From Saprospiraceae bacterium (GTDB taxonomy: Bacteria; Bacteroidota; Bacteroidia; Chitinophagales; Saprospiraceae): DNA of 36,542 nucleotides. The notes under the pieces are model-generated. The model searched no databases, was not told where the DNA came from, and saw only the letters and a program-made list of their open reading frames with translations. This document shows positions 24,525-32,247 of this stretch, in pieces (within the stretch, counting starts at the first letter, position 1; each line of letters begins with the position of its first letter). Location: NCBI GenBank assembly GCA_026993525.1, contig JALWSS010000213.1, positions 1 through 36,542 of the forward strand, in the 5' to 3' direction. The translations under genes were made by a program, and so were the position numbers.

Positions 24525-26225
24525 TTGTCCGAAAGACGCAAACAATCGCTGATCAAATTGGGGCTGATCCTGGGGATCGCCGTGCTGGCCAACATCCTGG
24601 GCAGTGCCTTCTTTACGCACCTCGACCTGACGGAGGACAAGCGCTACTCCCTCGCCGACCCCACCATCGAATTGCTGCGGGGGCTCGACGATGTGGTTTA
24701 CATCGAAGTCATGCTGGAGGGGGATTTTCCGGCCGGCTTCAAGCGCCTGCAACGCTCGGTACGGGAACTGCTGGACGAGTTCCGCTCGTATTCCGGATAC
24801 ATCGAATACACCTTCTCCGATCCCAACAGGGGCACCCCTGAAGAGGTGAACCAGAGGCGGGAAGAACTGGCTAAAGAAGGCATTGTGCCCACCAACCTCC
24901 GCATCAGGGAAACCGAAGGCACGGAGGAAAAACTCATCTACCCCTACGCCATTGTGAACTATGGCGGCCGCAAAGCCGTGGTGGACCTCCTGGACGAACA
25001 TGCCCGGGGAAACAACCCCGAAGAACAGCTCAACAATTCCATCAGCCAGTTGGAATACAACTTTGCCAATGCCCTCCACAAACTCCAGATCGGTGCCAAA
25101 GAGGTCATCGCCTTTACCGTGGGCCACGGCGAACTGAACGAACTGGAACGCAAGGACCTGGCCCGAAGCCTCAAGGCCTATTACGAAGTCGGCACTTTCA
25201 ACCTGGACAGCACCTCCGTCATCCCGCAGGCCGTCAAGGTGCTCATTGTGGCGAAGCCGCGAATGCCCTTCAGCGACCGCGACAAATTCCTCATTGACCA
25301 GTACGTGATGAACGGCGGCAAGGTCATCTGGCTCATTGACCGTCTCAACGCCGGGCTCGACAGCCTGCGCGGCACCAACGCCTATGTGCCGATGGACTAC
25401 CCGCTGGAACTGGACGACATCCTGTTCAAATACGGCGTGCGCATCAACCCGGACCTGGTGCTGGACCTCCGCTGCAGCCACATCCCCATGATCATTGACC
25501 CCACCGGAAAACAGGAACTGTTTCCGTGGTACTACCACGTCATCAGTTTCCCGCAATCGGACCACCCGATTGTCAAGAGCCTGGACGCCATCAACCTCTT
25601 TTTCCCCAGTTCCATTGACACGGTCAAAACCGGAACTCCGGTCAGGAAGACCATCTTGCTGACGAGCAGCGAAAACAGCCGCATACAGCCCAACATCACC
25701 CGTCTCAATTTTGAGATACTGCGATACGACCCCGACCCCGCCAAATTCAACAAACAACACATCCCGCTGGCCGTGCTGCTGGAGGGAGAGTTCCCCTCGC
25801 TCTTCAAAAACAGGGTCACCACTGCCTTCCGGCAAACCCTGGAACAGATCGGCCAGGAATTCAAGGAAAAATCCACACCCACCAGGATGCTGGTCGTTTC
25901 CGACGGAGACATCGCCCGCAACCTGATCGTGGACCCCCGCCAGGGCCAGGTGATGCCGTTGGGCTACAACCGTTTCGAACGCTACCAGTTTGCCAACAAG
26001 GATTTCCTCCTCAACGCCGTGGAATACCTGCGGGATGACACCGGCATCATCGAAGCCCGCGGCAAAGAGGTAAAACTCCGCCTGATGAACACCACAAAAG
26101 CCCAACAGGAAGCCACCAAATGGCAACTCCTCAACATCGGATTGCCGCTGCTCTTCCTGTCCGCCTTCGGCTTCTTGTGGAACTGGATGCGGAAACGAAA
26201 GTACAGCGTGACGCGTGACTCGTGA
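24525..26225 (+). CDS. gldG: Gliding motility-associated ABC transporter substrate-binding component GldG
   Basis: A 566-residue protein with a TTG start; no earlier or nearby in-frame ATG keeps the N-terminal helix. One membrane helix near residues 10-30 is followed by 'LDLTEDKRYSLADPTIELLRGLDDVVYIEVMLEGDFP', the classic GldG opening, then a large extracytoplasmic domain ('YTVGHGEL'-like block, 'DQYVMNGGKVIWLIDRLNAGLDSL') and a second helix near residue 540 ('IGLPLLFLSAFGFLWNWMRKRKY'). Length matches GldG. The final residues SVTRDS and the stop are encoded by a 7-bp GCGTGAC array, so the extreme C-terminus has been taken over by repeats. Confidence 0.94.
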   Translation: MSERRKQSLIKLGLILGIAVLANILGSAFFTHLDLTEDKRYSLADPTIELLRGLDDVVYIEVMLEGDFPAGFKRLQRSVRELLDEFRSYSGYIEYTFSDPNRGTPEEVNQRREELAKEGIVPTNLRIRETEGTEEKLIYPYAIVNYGGRKAVVDLLDEHARGNNPEEQLNNSISQLEYNFANALHKLQIGAKEVIAFTVGHGELNELERKDLARSLKAYYEVGTFNLDSTSVIPQAVKVLIVAKPRMPFSDRDKFLIDQYVMNGGKVIWLIDRLNAGLDSLRGTNAYVPMDYPLELDDILFKYGVRINPDLVLDLRCSHIPMIIDPTGKQELFPWYYHVISFPQSDHPIVKSLDAINLFFPSSIDTVKTGTPVRKTILLTSSENSRIQPNITRLNFEILRYDPDPAKFNKQHIPLAVLLEGEFPSLFKNRVTTAFRQTLEQIGQEFKEKSTPTRMLVVSDGDIARNLIVDPRQGQVMPLGYNRFERYQFANKDFLLNAVEYLRDDTGIIEARGKEVKLRLMNTTKAQQEATKWQLLNIGLPLLFLSAFGFLWNWMRKRKYSVTRDS

Positions 26226-26255
26226 CGCGTGACGCGTGACGCGTGACAACGTGAC
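26206..26255. repeat. 7-bp tandem array (GCGTGAC)n overlapping the gldG 3' end
   Basis: About seven units, slightly degenerate, beginning 20 bp inside gldG and supplying its last codons. Confidence 0.88.
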
Positions 26256-26322
26256 TTGGACTGAAATAGGTTCCCGCAAAAACCTTCAAAAACCCCAGAA
26301 AAAACCTTCTAAAAAACCTCAA

Positions 26323-26372
26323 TCCCGAGCTTGCCTCGGGACAAAAACCTCAATCCCGAGCTTGCCTCGGGA
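26323..26372. repeat. Two tandem CTTGC-loop palindromes in an AAAAACCT spacer
   Basis: TCCCGAG-CTTGC-CTCGGGA at 26323-26341 and again at 26354-26372 (31-bp period), embedded in AAAAACCTC-type sequence. The reverse-orientation version (loop GCAAG, flanks GAGGTTTTT) occurs twice at 32030-32123. Confidence 0.9.
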
Positions 26373-26399
26373 CAAAAACCTCTAAAAAAACCCTAACAC

Positions 26400-27419
26400 A
26401 TGAACCGCAACAAATGGCTTCTCATCATCTTCGTTCTGCTGGCGTTGGCCACCGGCTGGTATTTCTATGGAAAAGGCGGTGCAACAGAAAGCACCCTCGG
26501 TTGGGACCGCAACTTCAAAGTGGAAAATGAGAATGAGATATACAAGATATTCATTGCCCGAAGGGACAGCATTACCACCACCCTGGAGCGGCAGGGCGAC
26601 CATTGGATCGTCAATGGCAAGTACAAGGCAAGGCCCAACGCCATGCACAACATTTTGGAAGCTGTGACCATGCTGGAGCTGAAGTACGTGCCGGCCAAAG
26701 CCGCTTATGACAACATCGTCAGGGAGATGGCCGCACGGGGCATCAAAGTGGAGGTGTACGGCAAATCCGGCAAACTGCTCAAAAGCTATTACGTGGGCGG
26801 CGTTACCGCCGATGCCCGGGGCACCTACATGATGATGGAAGGCTCCGAACAACCCATGGTCATGGGGCTGCCCAACATGGACGGCCAGATCAGAACACGC
26901 TACGACATGGTGGGCGACGACTGGCGTGACCGCACCGTATTTGGCTACCAGGCCGATGAAATTCAGGCCGTCAGCATCGAGTACCCCACCAACCGCAACA
27001 AATCCTTCAAATTGCGAAGAGAAGGCAATGACTTTGTGGTGGAGCCTTTTTACGAAAATCAGTTGCGCATCAACCAACCGGTTGACAAGGCCGGCGTGGA
27101 GGCTTTCCTGTACAATTTTGAAAGCCTGATAGCTGAAAACTTCATCAACGACCAGCCCAACAAGGAAGAACTCAACGAACTGCTGCCCTTTGCCATCGTC
27201 TCCGTTACCGACAAAGACGGCAACGAACGCAAGGTGAAGTTCACTCCCAAATACCGACTCAACGCCGCCACCGGAGAGCGCACAACTGACATCGTAGAGC
27301 GCTACTACCTCTTCGTCAACAACGGCGAACTGATGCTGGGACAGCACCGGGTATTCAAAAAGATATTCTGGGCTTACGATGCCTTCTTTTTACCCCCTTC
27401 GGCAAAAGTGAAGGATTGA
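26400..27419 (+). CDS. DUF4340 domain protein of the gld cluster
   Basis: A 339-residue protein with a single N-terminal hydrophobic segment (about 6-23) and otherwise a periplasmic, beta-rich body. 'IYKIFIARRDSITTTLERQGDHWIVNGKYKARPNAMHNILEAVTMLELKYV' is typical of DUF4340 proteins, which are often encoded after GldG-like ABC transporter genes and are thought to act with them. It lies 174 bp after gldG across a spacer with two palindromes, and 20 bp before the phospholipase-like gene. A role as an accessory periplasmic subunit of the Gld transporter is inference from this context. Confidence 0.85.
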   Translation: MNRNKWLLIIFVLLALATGWYFYGKGGATESTLGWDRNFKVENENEIYKIFIARRDSITTTLERQGDHWIVNGKYKARPNAMHNILEAVTMLELKYVPAKAAYDNIVREMAARGIKVEVYGKSGKLLKSYYVGGVTADARGTYMMMEGSEQPMVMGLPNMDGQIRTRYDMVGDDWRDRTVFGYQADEIQAVSIEYPTNRNKSFKLRREGNDFVVEPFYENQLRINQPVDKAGVEAFLYNFESLIAENFINDQPNKEELNELLPFAIVSVTDKDGNERKVKFTPKYRLNAATGERTTDIVERYYLFVNNGELMLGQHRVFKKIFWAYDAFFLPPSAKVKD

Positions 27420-27439
27420 AACCAGGACCTGCCAAGGCC

Positions 27440-28717
27440 ATGAAAAACAGTACCTCCACAGCCCTGCTTCTTTTGTTTGCTTTCGCAACAGGCGCCGGGT
27501 GGCTGCCCGCCCCTCCACCCCATTGCGAAGCGACGGAAACAGCAACCGCATGGGGTTTCTTCGGCCACCGCAAGATCAACCGCCACGCGGTGTACAGCCT
27601 GCCGCCTCAGATGATGCTGTTTTTCAAACCCAACATCGCTTACCTGACCCAACACGCCACCGATGCCGACATGCGGCGCTATGCCAGTAAATACGAAGCG
27701 CCCCGCCATTACATTGACCTGGACCGCTACGGCGAGCCGCCCTTCCCCACCCTGCCCCGCTCCTGGACCGACGCCCTGCTCTGCCATTCAGATTTTTATT
27801 TCCTTCGGCAAAACGGCGACACCCTGCCGTTGTTTGACAGCCCGGTCATGGAGGCCTGGCTGGGGCCGGACACCACTGTGGCTTTGAGTACGGAAACCGG
27901 TGTTGCCGACCAAACACTCAGCTATTACCGGCTCCGCTCCTTTTTCCGGGAACAGGTGTTGCCGTTGTTTTACGAAGATGAATGGCGGGTCAGTTGTGAC
28001 AGTTTCAGGCTGGAAACCGGGCTTGCCCTGCCCGCTTGCGAAGCGATCCTGGTGGTGGATACTTTCAGCCGGCACGGCATCGTACCCTATCACCTGGAGC
28101 GAATGATGGGGCAACTCACGGCTGCGTTCCGCCGGGGCAATGCCGACAGGGTGCTGCGCTACGCCGCCGACCTGGGACACTACCTGGCCGATGCGCATGT
28201 GCCGCTCCACACCACCGAAAACTACAACGGTCAGCTCACCAACCAACTCGGTATCCACGCCTTCTGGGAAAGCCGGCTGCCGGAGCTCTTCGCCGATGAA
28301 CAATACGACTTCTGGGTTGGCAAAGCCGAATACATCACCAACCAACGGGATTTTTTCTGGAACATCATTTTGGAAAGCCACAGCCTCGTTGACAGCGTTC
28401 TGAACATCGAAAAAGAACTCTCCAGGCAATACCCACCCGACCAGCAATACTGCACCGAATGGCGAGGCACCAGCTCCGCAACGGTGCCCTGCGAGGCCTA
28501 CTCCCGGGCCTACCACGACCGCCTCGGCGGCATGGTGGAGCGCCGCATGCGGGCTGCCATCCTGGCCGTCAGCAGCGCATGGTACACCGCCTGGGTGGAC
28601 GCCGGCCAACCAGACCTGCACCCCATGGCCGGTATCCCCCTGCCCCCGGAAGTGGGCATGCCGGCTGATTCGCTAAAGCAACCCGTGAAGCCTCTGCGGC
28701 CACATGAGGGGAATTGA
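27440..28717 (+). CDS. Secreted zinc-dependent phospholipase C family protein
   Basis: About 425 residues from the ATG at 27440, which gives a signal peptide; a TTG eight codons upstream overlaps the previous stop. The mature start 'WGFFGHRKINRHAVYSLP' and the later 'ADLGHYLADAHVPLHTTENYNGQLTNQLGIHAFWE' carry the Trp/His/Asp ligands typical of the zinc-dependent phospholipase C / S1-P1 nuclease fold. 'APRHYIDLDRYG' is a further family block. It may cleave phospholipids or nucleic acids in the periplasm; the family is not well characterised in Bacteroidota. It is coupled to the DUF4340 gene. Right after the stop a GAAGAATTG array begins. Confidence 0.88.
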   Translation: MKNSTSTALLLLFAFATGAGWLPAPPPHCEATETATAWGFFGHRKINRHAVYSLPPQMMLFFKPNIAYLTQHATDADMRRYASKYEAPRHYIDLDRYGEPPFPTLPRSWTDALLCHSDFYFLRQNGDTLPLFDSPVMEAWLGPDTTVALSTETGVADQTLSYYRLRSFFREQVLPLFYEDEWRVSCDSFRLETGLALPACEAILVVDTFSRHGIVPYHLERMMGQLTAAFRRGNADRVLRYAADLGHYLADAHVPLHTTENYNGQLTNQLGIHAFWESRLPELFADEQYDFWVGKAEYITNQRDFFWNIILESHSLVDSVLNIEKELSRQYPPDQQYCTEWRGTSSATVPCEAYSRAYHDRLGGMVERRMRAAILAVSSAWYTAWVDAGQPDLHPMAGIPLPPEVGMPADSLKQPVKPLRPHEGN

Positions 28718-28760
28718 GGAACTGAAGAATTGAAGAATTGAAGAATTGAAGAACTGAGTC

Positions 28761-28778
28761 CCCCGATGGCTATCGGGG
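28761..28778. repeat. CCCGA-family palindrome
   Basis: CCCCGAT-GGCT-ATCGGGG, 7-bp stem as at 21175 but with a different loop. Confidence 0.88.
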
Positions 28779-28856
28779 CAAAAACCCCAAATTCATTAAT
28801 TCCGACGGAAATTTGAATGCTCACATGCCGGACGGAGTCCGACTTATGTTCAGATG

Positions 28857-28889
28857 AAGTTATATCTTTCGACGAGGATATAACTTTTT
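28857..28889 (+). terminator. Intrinsic terminator after the gld/phospholipase cluster
   Basis: AAGTTATATC and GATATAACTT form a 10-bp stem around a 10-nt loop, followed by more T residues. It is 140 bp beyond the last stop of the cluster. Confidence 0.65.
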
Positions 28890-28918
28890 GCAGTGGGCTC
28901 AAGAACTGAAGAACTGAA

Positions 28919-28947
28919 CCCCGTGCTGATAATAATCGGCATCGGGG
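28919..28947. repeat. Composite CCCCG palindrome, second copy
   Basis: CCCCG-T-GCTGAT-AATA-ATCGGC-AT-CGGGG; compare 23195-23224. One stem base changed but a G-T pair is kept. Confidence 0.85.
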
Positions 28948-29149
28948 GAGGAACTGATCGGGCTTCGCCCTTTTTGAGGAATTGAGGAGGGGGAACCATG
29001 CAGGGGAGACTGTTCAAAAACCCCTCAAGAACCGTTGGCGCTGGTCTTCTGACCGGTGCCCCAAAAACTTCCCTCCCATCCATCCGGTGAAAGCCGGCAA
29101 TAATCCTAATTTTACGGACACCTTAATTCGTTCCACAAAATTCCCAACT

Positions 29150-32011
29150 ATGAAAAGAACAATTTACACGCTGATCATCAGCCTGCTGTTGGTCCCGGTG
29201 GTTTATTGCCAAACATCTCACACCGTGGTGGCCAACGGTCTTTCCTTCACTCCTCAAAACCTCACCATCCAGGTTGGCGACACCGTGGTCTGGGACAACC
29301 AGGGCGGGTTCCACAACGTGAATGGCGACCAGGCCTTGTTTCCCGGCAACCCCGAGAGTTTTGGCAGCGGGCCTGCCGCCATGGCTCCCTGGATGTACAG
29401 CCATGTTTTTACTGTCGCCGGCAATTACGAATACCAATGCGACGTGCATGCCAGCAGCGGCATGACCGGTACCATCACGGTGCAGGCTGCCGGTGGCCCG
29501 GAAAGCGATGTGGTCATCACAGAGATCATGTACAACAACCCCGGCACCGACGATTACGAATTCATCGAACTGTACAACCGGGGCAGCAACCCCGTGGACA
29601 TGACCGGATGGTCATTTACCGAAGGAGTTACCTACACCTTTGGCAGCTACACCCTCGATCCGGACAGCTATGTGATCGTAGCCATTGACTCCGCCGCTTT
29701 TGAAGCTGCCTTTGGCATAGCGGCTTTCGATTACGACGGTGGCCTGAACAACGGCGGCGAAGACATCGTGCTGGTTGACGGATCGGGTGCCGTGATGGAT
29801 TCAGTTAATTACGACGACGAAGGTGACTGGCCCTCAGAACCTGACGGTGGCGGGCCCACCCTGGTGCTTTGCGACGTGGACAGCGACAACGCCGATGCCG
29901 CCAACTGGCAGGCTGCCATTACCCCGACGGGCGTGGTCATTGCCGGAACGGAAATTCTCGGAAACCCCGGCGGTTCCTCCATGTGCCCCGGCGGACCACT
30001 GATCAGCTTCATAGGCAGCGAGCTGACCCTGACCGAAGACGAAGGCAACGTCATTCTGAACATTGCCCTCAGCAATGGCAACGGCATGCCCATAGAGGTA
30101 AGCCTGGAAATCAACGCCGCCTCCACCGCCACCGCCGGCGATGATTTTGAATTCATCCCTCCGGCAACTGTGGCTTTCAACCCGGGCAACGTCAATGACA
30201 CGGTGTCGTTCATCATCCCAATCATTGACGACGGGGACATAGAACCCCTGGAAAGCATCATTGTGGACCTCACCAACCCCACCAACGGCGCAGAAATAGC
30301 CCCGGTCGGTGGCAGCTTCACCATCAACATCGTTGACAACGACACCCCCTCCAGCGGGGCCCTGCTCATCTCCGGCGTTTTTGACACGCAGCCGGCCGGC
30401 GCTGGGGTGAAAGGCTGGGAACTGAAAGCCATCAAGGACATTCCCGACCTCAGCATTTTCGGCGTCGGCTCCGCCAACAACGGAGGTGGCTCCGATGGTG
30501 TGGAAGCCACCCTGCCGCCCATCCCGCTCGACTCCGGTCAGTGCTATTTCGTGGCCAGCAACGCCGATGACTTCATGGCCTTTTTCGGATTCCCGGCCGA
30601 CCTGGTGACCGATGCAGCCTTCATCAACGGTGATGACGCCATCGAGCTCTTCGAAAACGGCATCGTGGTGGATGTCTTTGGCGACATCAACACCGACGGC
30701 ACCGGAGAACCCTGGGAATACACCGACGGCTGGGCCTACCGCAAAAGCGGCACCGGCCCCGACGGCAACATCTTCCAACTGGACAACTGGACCTTCAGCG
30801 GCACCGATGTGTTTGACGATGTGCCCAACAACGCCAGCGCTCCTGTGCCCTTCCCCACCTGCACCTACTCCGTGGAACAACCCGACCAGGTGGATGCCAA
30901 CGACGACAACGCCACCACCGATGTGGACACACCCCTGAACATCAACCTGCTGGGCAACGATGTGACTCCCAACCCACTGGTCAGCATCACCATCTTGCTC
31001 CAACCGGACAACGGCACTGCAAGCGTCGCCCTTGGCTCTGATGCGACCTACACCCCCAATCCGGGTTTTTGTGGAAATGACAGCTTCACCTACGAAGTGT
31101 GCGATGCTGTGGGCTGCGATACGGCCACGGTGTTTGTGACGGTGATCTGCCCGCCGGATTATCCGGCTTATGACATTGCCACCGTTACCACCATTGATGC
31201 ACAGGGCATGCCCGATTCGCTGGGCGTTTCCTGCCAGTTGCAAGGCATCGTTTACGGTGTTGACCTGCAGGGCAATGACAACATCCAGTTTTTCTTCGCT
31301 GACGCAACGGGGGGCATCAGCCTGTTCAGCAACGACAATTTCGGTTATGTGGTTACCGAAGGCGATGAGGTCATCGTTCAGGGAACCATCTCCCAGTTCA
31401 ATTGCCTGACACAGATCACCCCCGATACCCTCTGGATGGTGTCTGCCGGCAACGCACTGAAAGACCCGCTGGTGACCACCGTTGTGGACGAAAGCACAGA
31501 ATCTGAACTCATCCGCATCAACGACCTGACCCTCGTTGACCCCGGTCAATGGACGGGCACCGGCAGCGGCTTCAACGTGGACGTGACCAACGGCACCCAG
31601 ACTTTCACCATGCGCATTGACAACGACGTGGACCTATACAGCATGCCGGCACCCACCGGCCCTTTCCACGCCATTGGTCTGGGCGGCCAGTTTGACCCGA
31701 ACGCACCTTGCGATGCGGGCTACCAGTTTCTGCCCCGCTACATGGACGACATCATTCCGGCAACGCCGACAAAAGAGGAAATCCTGGGCAGCCGTATCAG
31801 CTTCGGCCCCAACCCCGCCGGTGATGCGCTGTTCATCAACACCACGGTGCAACTGGACCGCATCCGCATCAGCAACACGCTGGGCCAGCAACTGATCAGC
31901 TATGCCGGAAACAGCAACAGGCTGGATATCAGCAAACTGGTGCCGGGCATGTACCTCATCAGTTTTACCGAAGGAAACACTACCTGGACCACACGATTTG
32001 TGAAGGGGTAA
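29150..32011 (+). CDS. T9SS-secreted multidomain protein: cupredoxin, lamin-tail, Calx-beta and Ig-like domains
   Basis: A 953-residue protein from the ATG at 29150 (signal peptide about 1-20). Residues 25-112 are a plastocyanin/pseudoazurin-like domain with a complete type 1 copper site: His55, Cys97, His100, Met105. Then follow a lamin-tail domain (about 117-275, 'VVITEIMYNNPGTDDYEFIELYN'), a Calx-beta domain (about 288-395, 'LTEDEGNVILNIALSNG'), a second lamin-tail-like domain (about 400-570), a Big_9-like domain ('DANDDNATTDVDTPLNINLLGNDV'), an OB-fold-like region (about 680-855), and a T9SS type A signal ('SFGPNPAGDALFIN...GMYLISFTEGN'). A surface copper-binding or electron-transfer protein is plausible; nothing in context proves it. 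Confidence 0.92.
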   Translation: MKRTIYTLIISLLLVPVVYCQTSHTVVANGLSFTPQNLTIQVGDTVVWDNQGGFHNVNGDQALFPGNPESFGSGPAAMAPWMYSHVFTVAGNYEYQCDVHASSGMTGTITVQAAGGPESDVVITEIMYNNPGTDDYEFIELYNRGSNPVDMTGWSFTEGVTYTFGSYTLDPDSYVIVAIDSAAFEAAFGIAAFDYDGGLNNGGEDIVLVDGSGAVMDSVNYDDEGDWPSEPDGGGPTLVLCDVDSDNADAANWQAAITPTGVVIAGTEILGNPGGSSMCPGGPLISFIGSELTLTEDEGNVILNIALSNGNGMPIEVSLEINAASTATAGDDFEFIPPATVAFNPGNVNDTVSFIIPIIDDGDIEPLESIIVDLTNPTNGAEIAPVGGSFTINIVDNDTPSSGALLISGVFDTQPAGAGVKGWELKAIKDIPDLSIFGVGSANNGGGSDGVEATLPPIPLDSGQCYFVASNADDFMAFFGFPADLVTDAAFINGDDAIELFENGIVVDVFGDINTDGTGEPWEYTDGWAYRKSGTGPDGNIFQLDNWTFSGTDVFDDVPNNASAPVPFPTCTYSVEQPDQVDANDDNATTDVDTPLNINLLGNDVTPNPLVSITILLQPDNGTASVALGSDATYTPNPGFCGNDSFTYEVCDAVGCDTATVFVTVICPPDYPAYDIATVTTIDAQGMPDSLGVSCQLQGIVYGVDLQGNDNIQFFFADATGGISLFSNDNFGYVVTEGDEVIVQGTISQFNCLTQITPDTLWMVSAGNALKDPLVTTVVDESTESELIRINDLTLVDPGQWTGTGSGFNVDVTNGTQTFTMRIDNDVDLYSMPAPTGPFHAIGLGGQFDPNAPCDAGYQFLPRYMDDIIPATPTKEEILGSRISFGPNPAGDALFINTTVQLDRIRISNTLGQQLISYAGNSNRLDISKLVPGMYLISFTEGNTTWTTRFVKG

Positions 32012-32029
32012 GTTTTTTGTAGGTTTTTG

Positions 32030-32123
32030 TCCCGAGGCAAGCTCGGGATTGAGGTTTTTACGACTGACAGCACTTCGGGTGCTGTCAGTCGTTGTGGTTT
32101 TTGGTCCCGAGGCAAGCTCGGGA
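32030..32123. repeat. Composite repeat: two GCAAG-loop palindromes flanking the 14-bp dispersed hairpin
   Basis: TCCCGAG-GCAAG-CTCGGGA at 32030-32048 and 32105-32123. Between them, at 32060-32092, is the same ACGACTGACAGCAC/GTGCTGTCAGTCGT stem as at 4577, with loop TTCGG. All three are set in AGGTTTTT-type spacer sequence, starting 18 bp after the stop of the cupredoxin gene. Confidence 0.9.
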
Positions 32124-32193
32124 TTGGAAGTTTTTGAAAGGTTTATGAGAGGGTTTTGCAGACAGCACACAGAAAATAATGCTTTTTTTGCGG

Positions 32194-32224
32194 GCCGCCG
32201 GGGAACTATACCGGCGGCTTTTTT
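32194..32224 (+). terminator. Strong intrinsic terminator just upstream of the glycosyltransferase
   Basis: GCCGCCGG and CCGGCGGC form an 8-bp GC stem with a 9-nt loop, followed by TTTTTT. It is 183 bp after the cupredoxin gene stop, and its T tract ends only 23 bp before the glycosyltransferase ATG. Confidence 0.9.
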
Positions 32225-32247
32225 ATTGTCGGAACGAATCGGACACA

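Larger units (their letters stand above)
28718..29149. other. 432-bp spacer with array, palindromes and terminator-like hairpins
   Basis: Contains a 9-bp array (GAAGAATTG)n at 28718-28757, palindromes at 28761-28778 and 28919-28947, a terminator at 28857-28889, and a small GGGC-TTC-GCCC-TTTTT hairpin near 28960-28975. The leader of the cupredoxin gene occupies the rest. No gene is supported. Confidence 0.8.

Noticed and set aside
24510-26279. 589-codon minus-strand open frame opposite gldG
   Set aside because: gldG has full family motifs. The antisense frame has low-complexity Val/Gly/Asp sequence and begins in repeats.
29834-31549. 571-codon minus-strand open frame opposite the cupredoxin protein
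   Set aside because: Antisense shadow; the plus strand carries recognisable domains and a T9SS signal.
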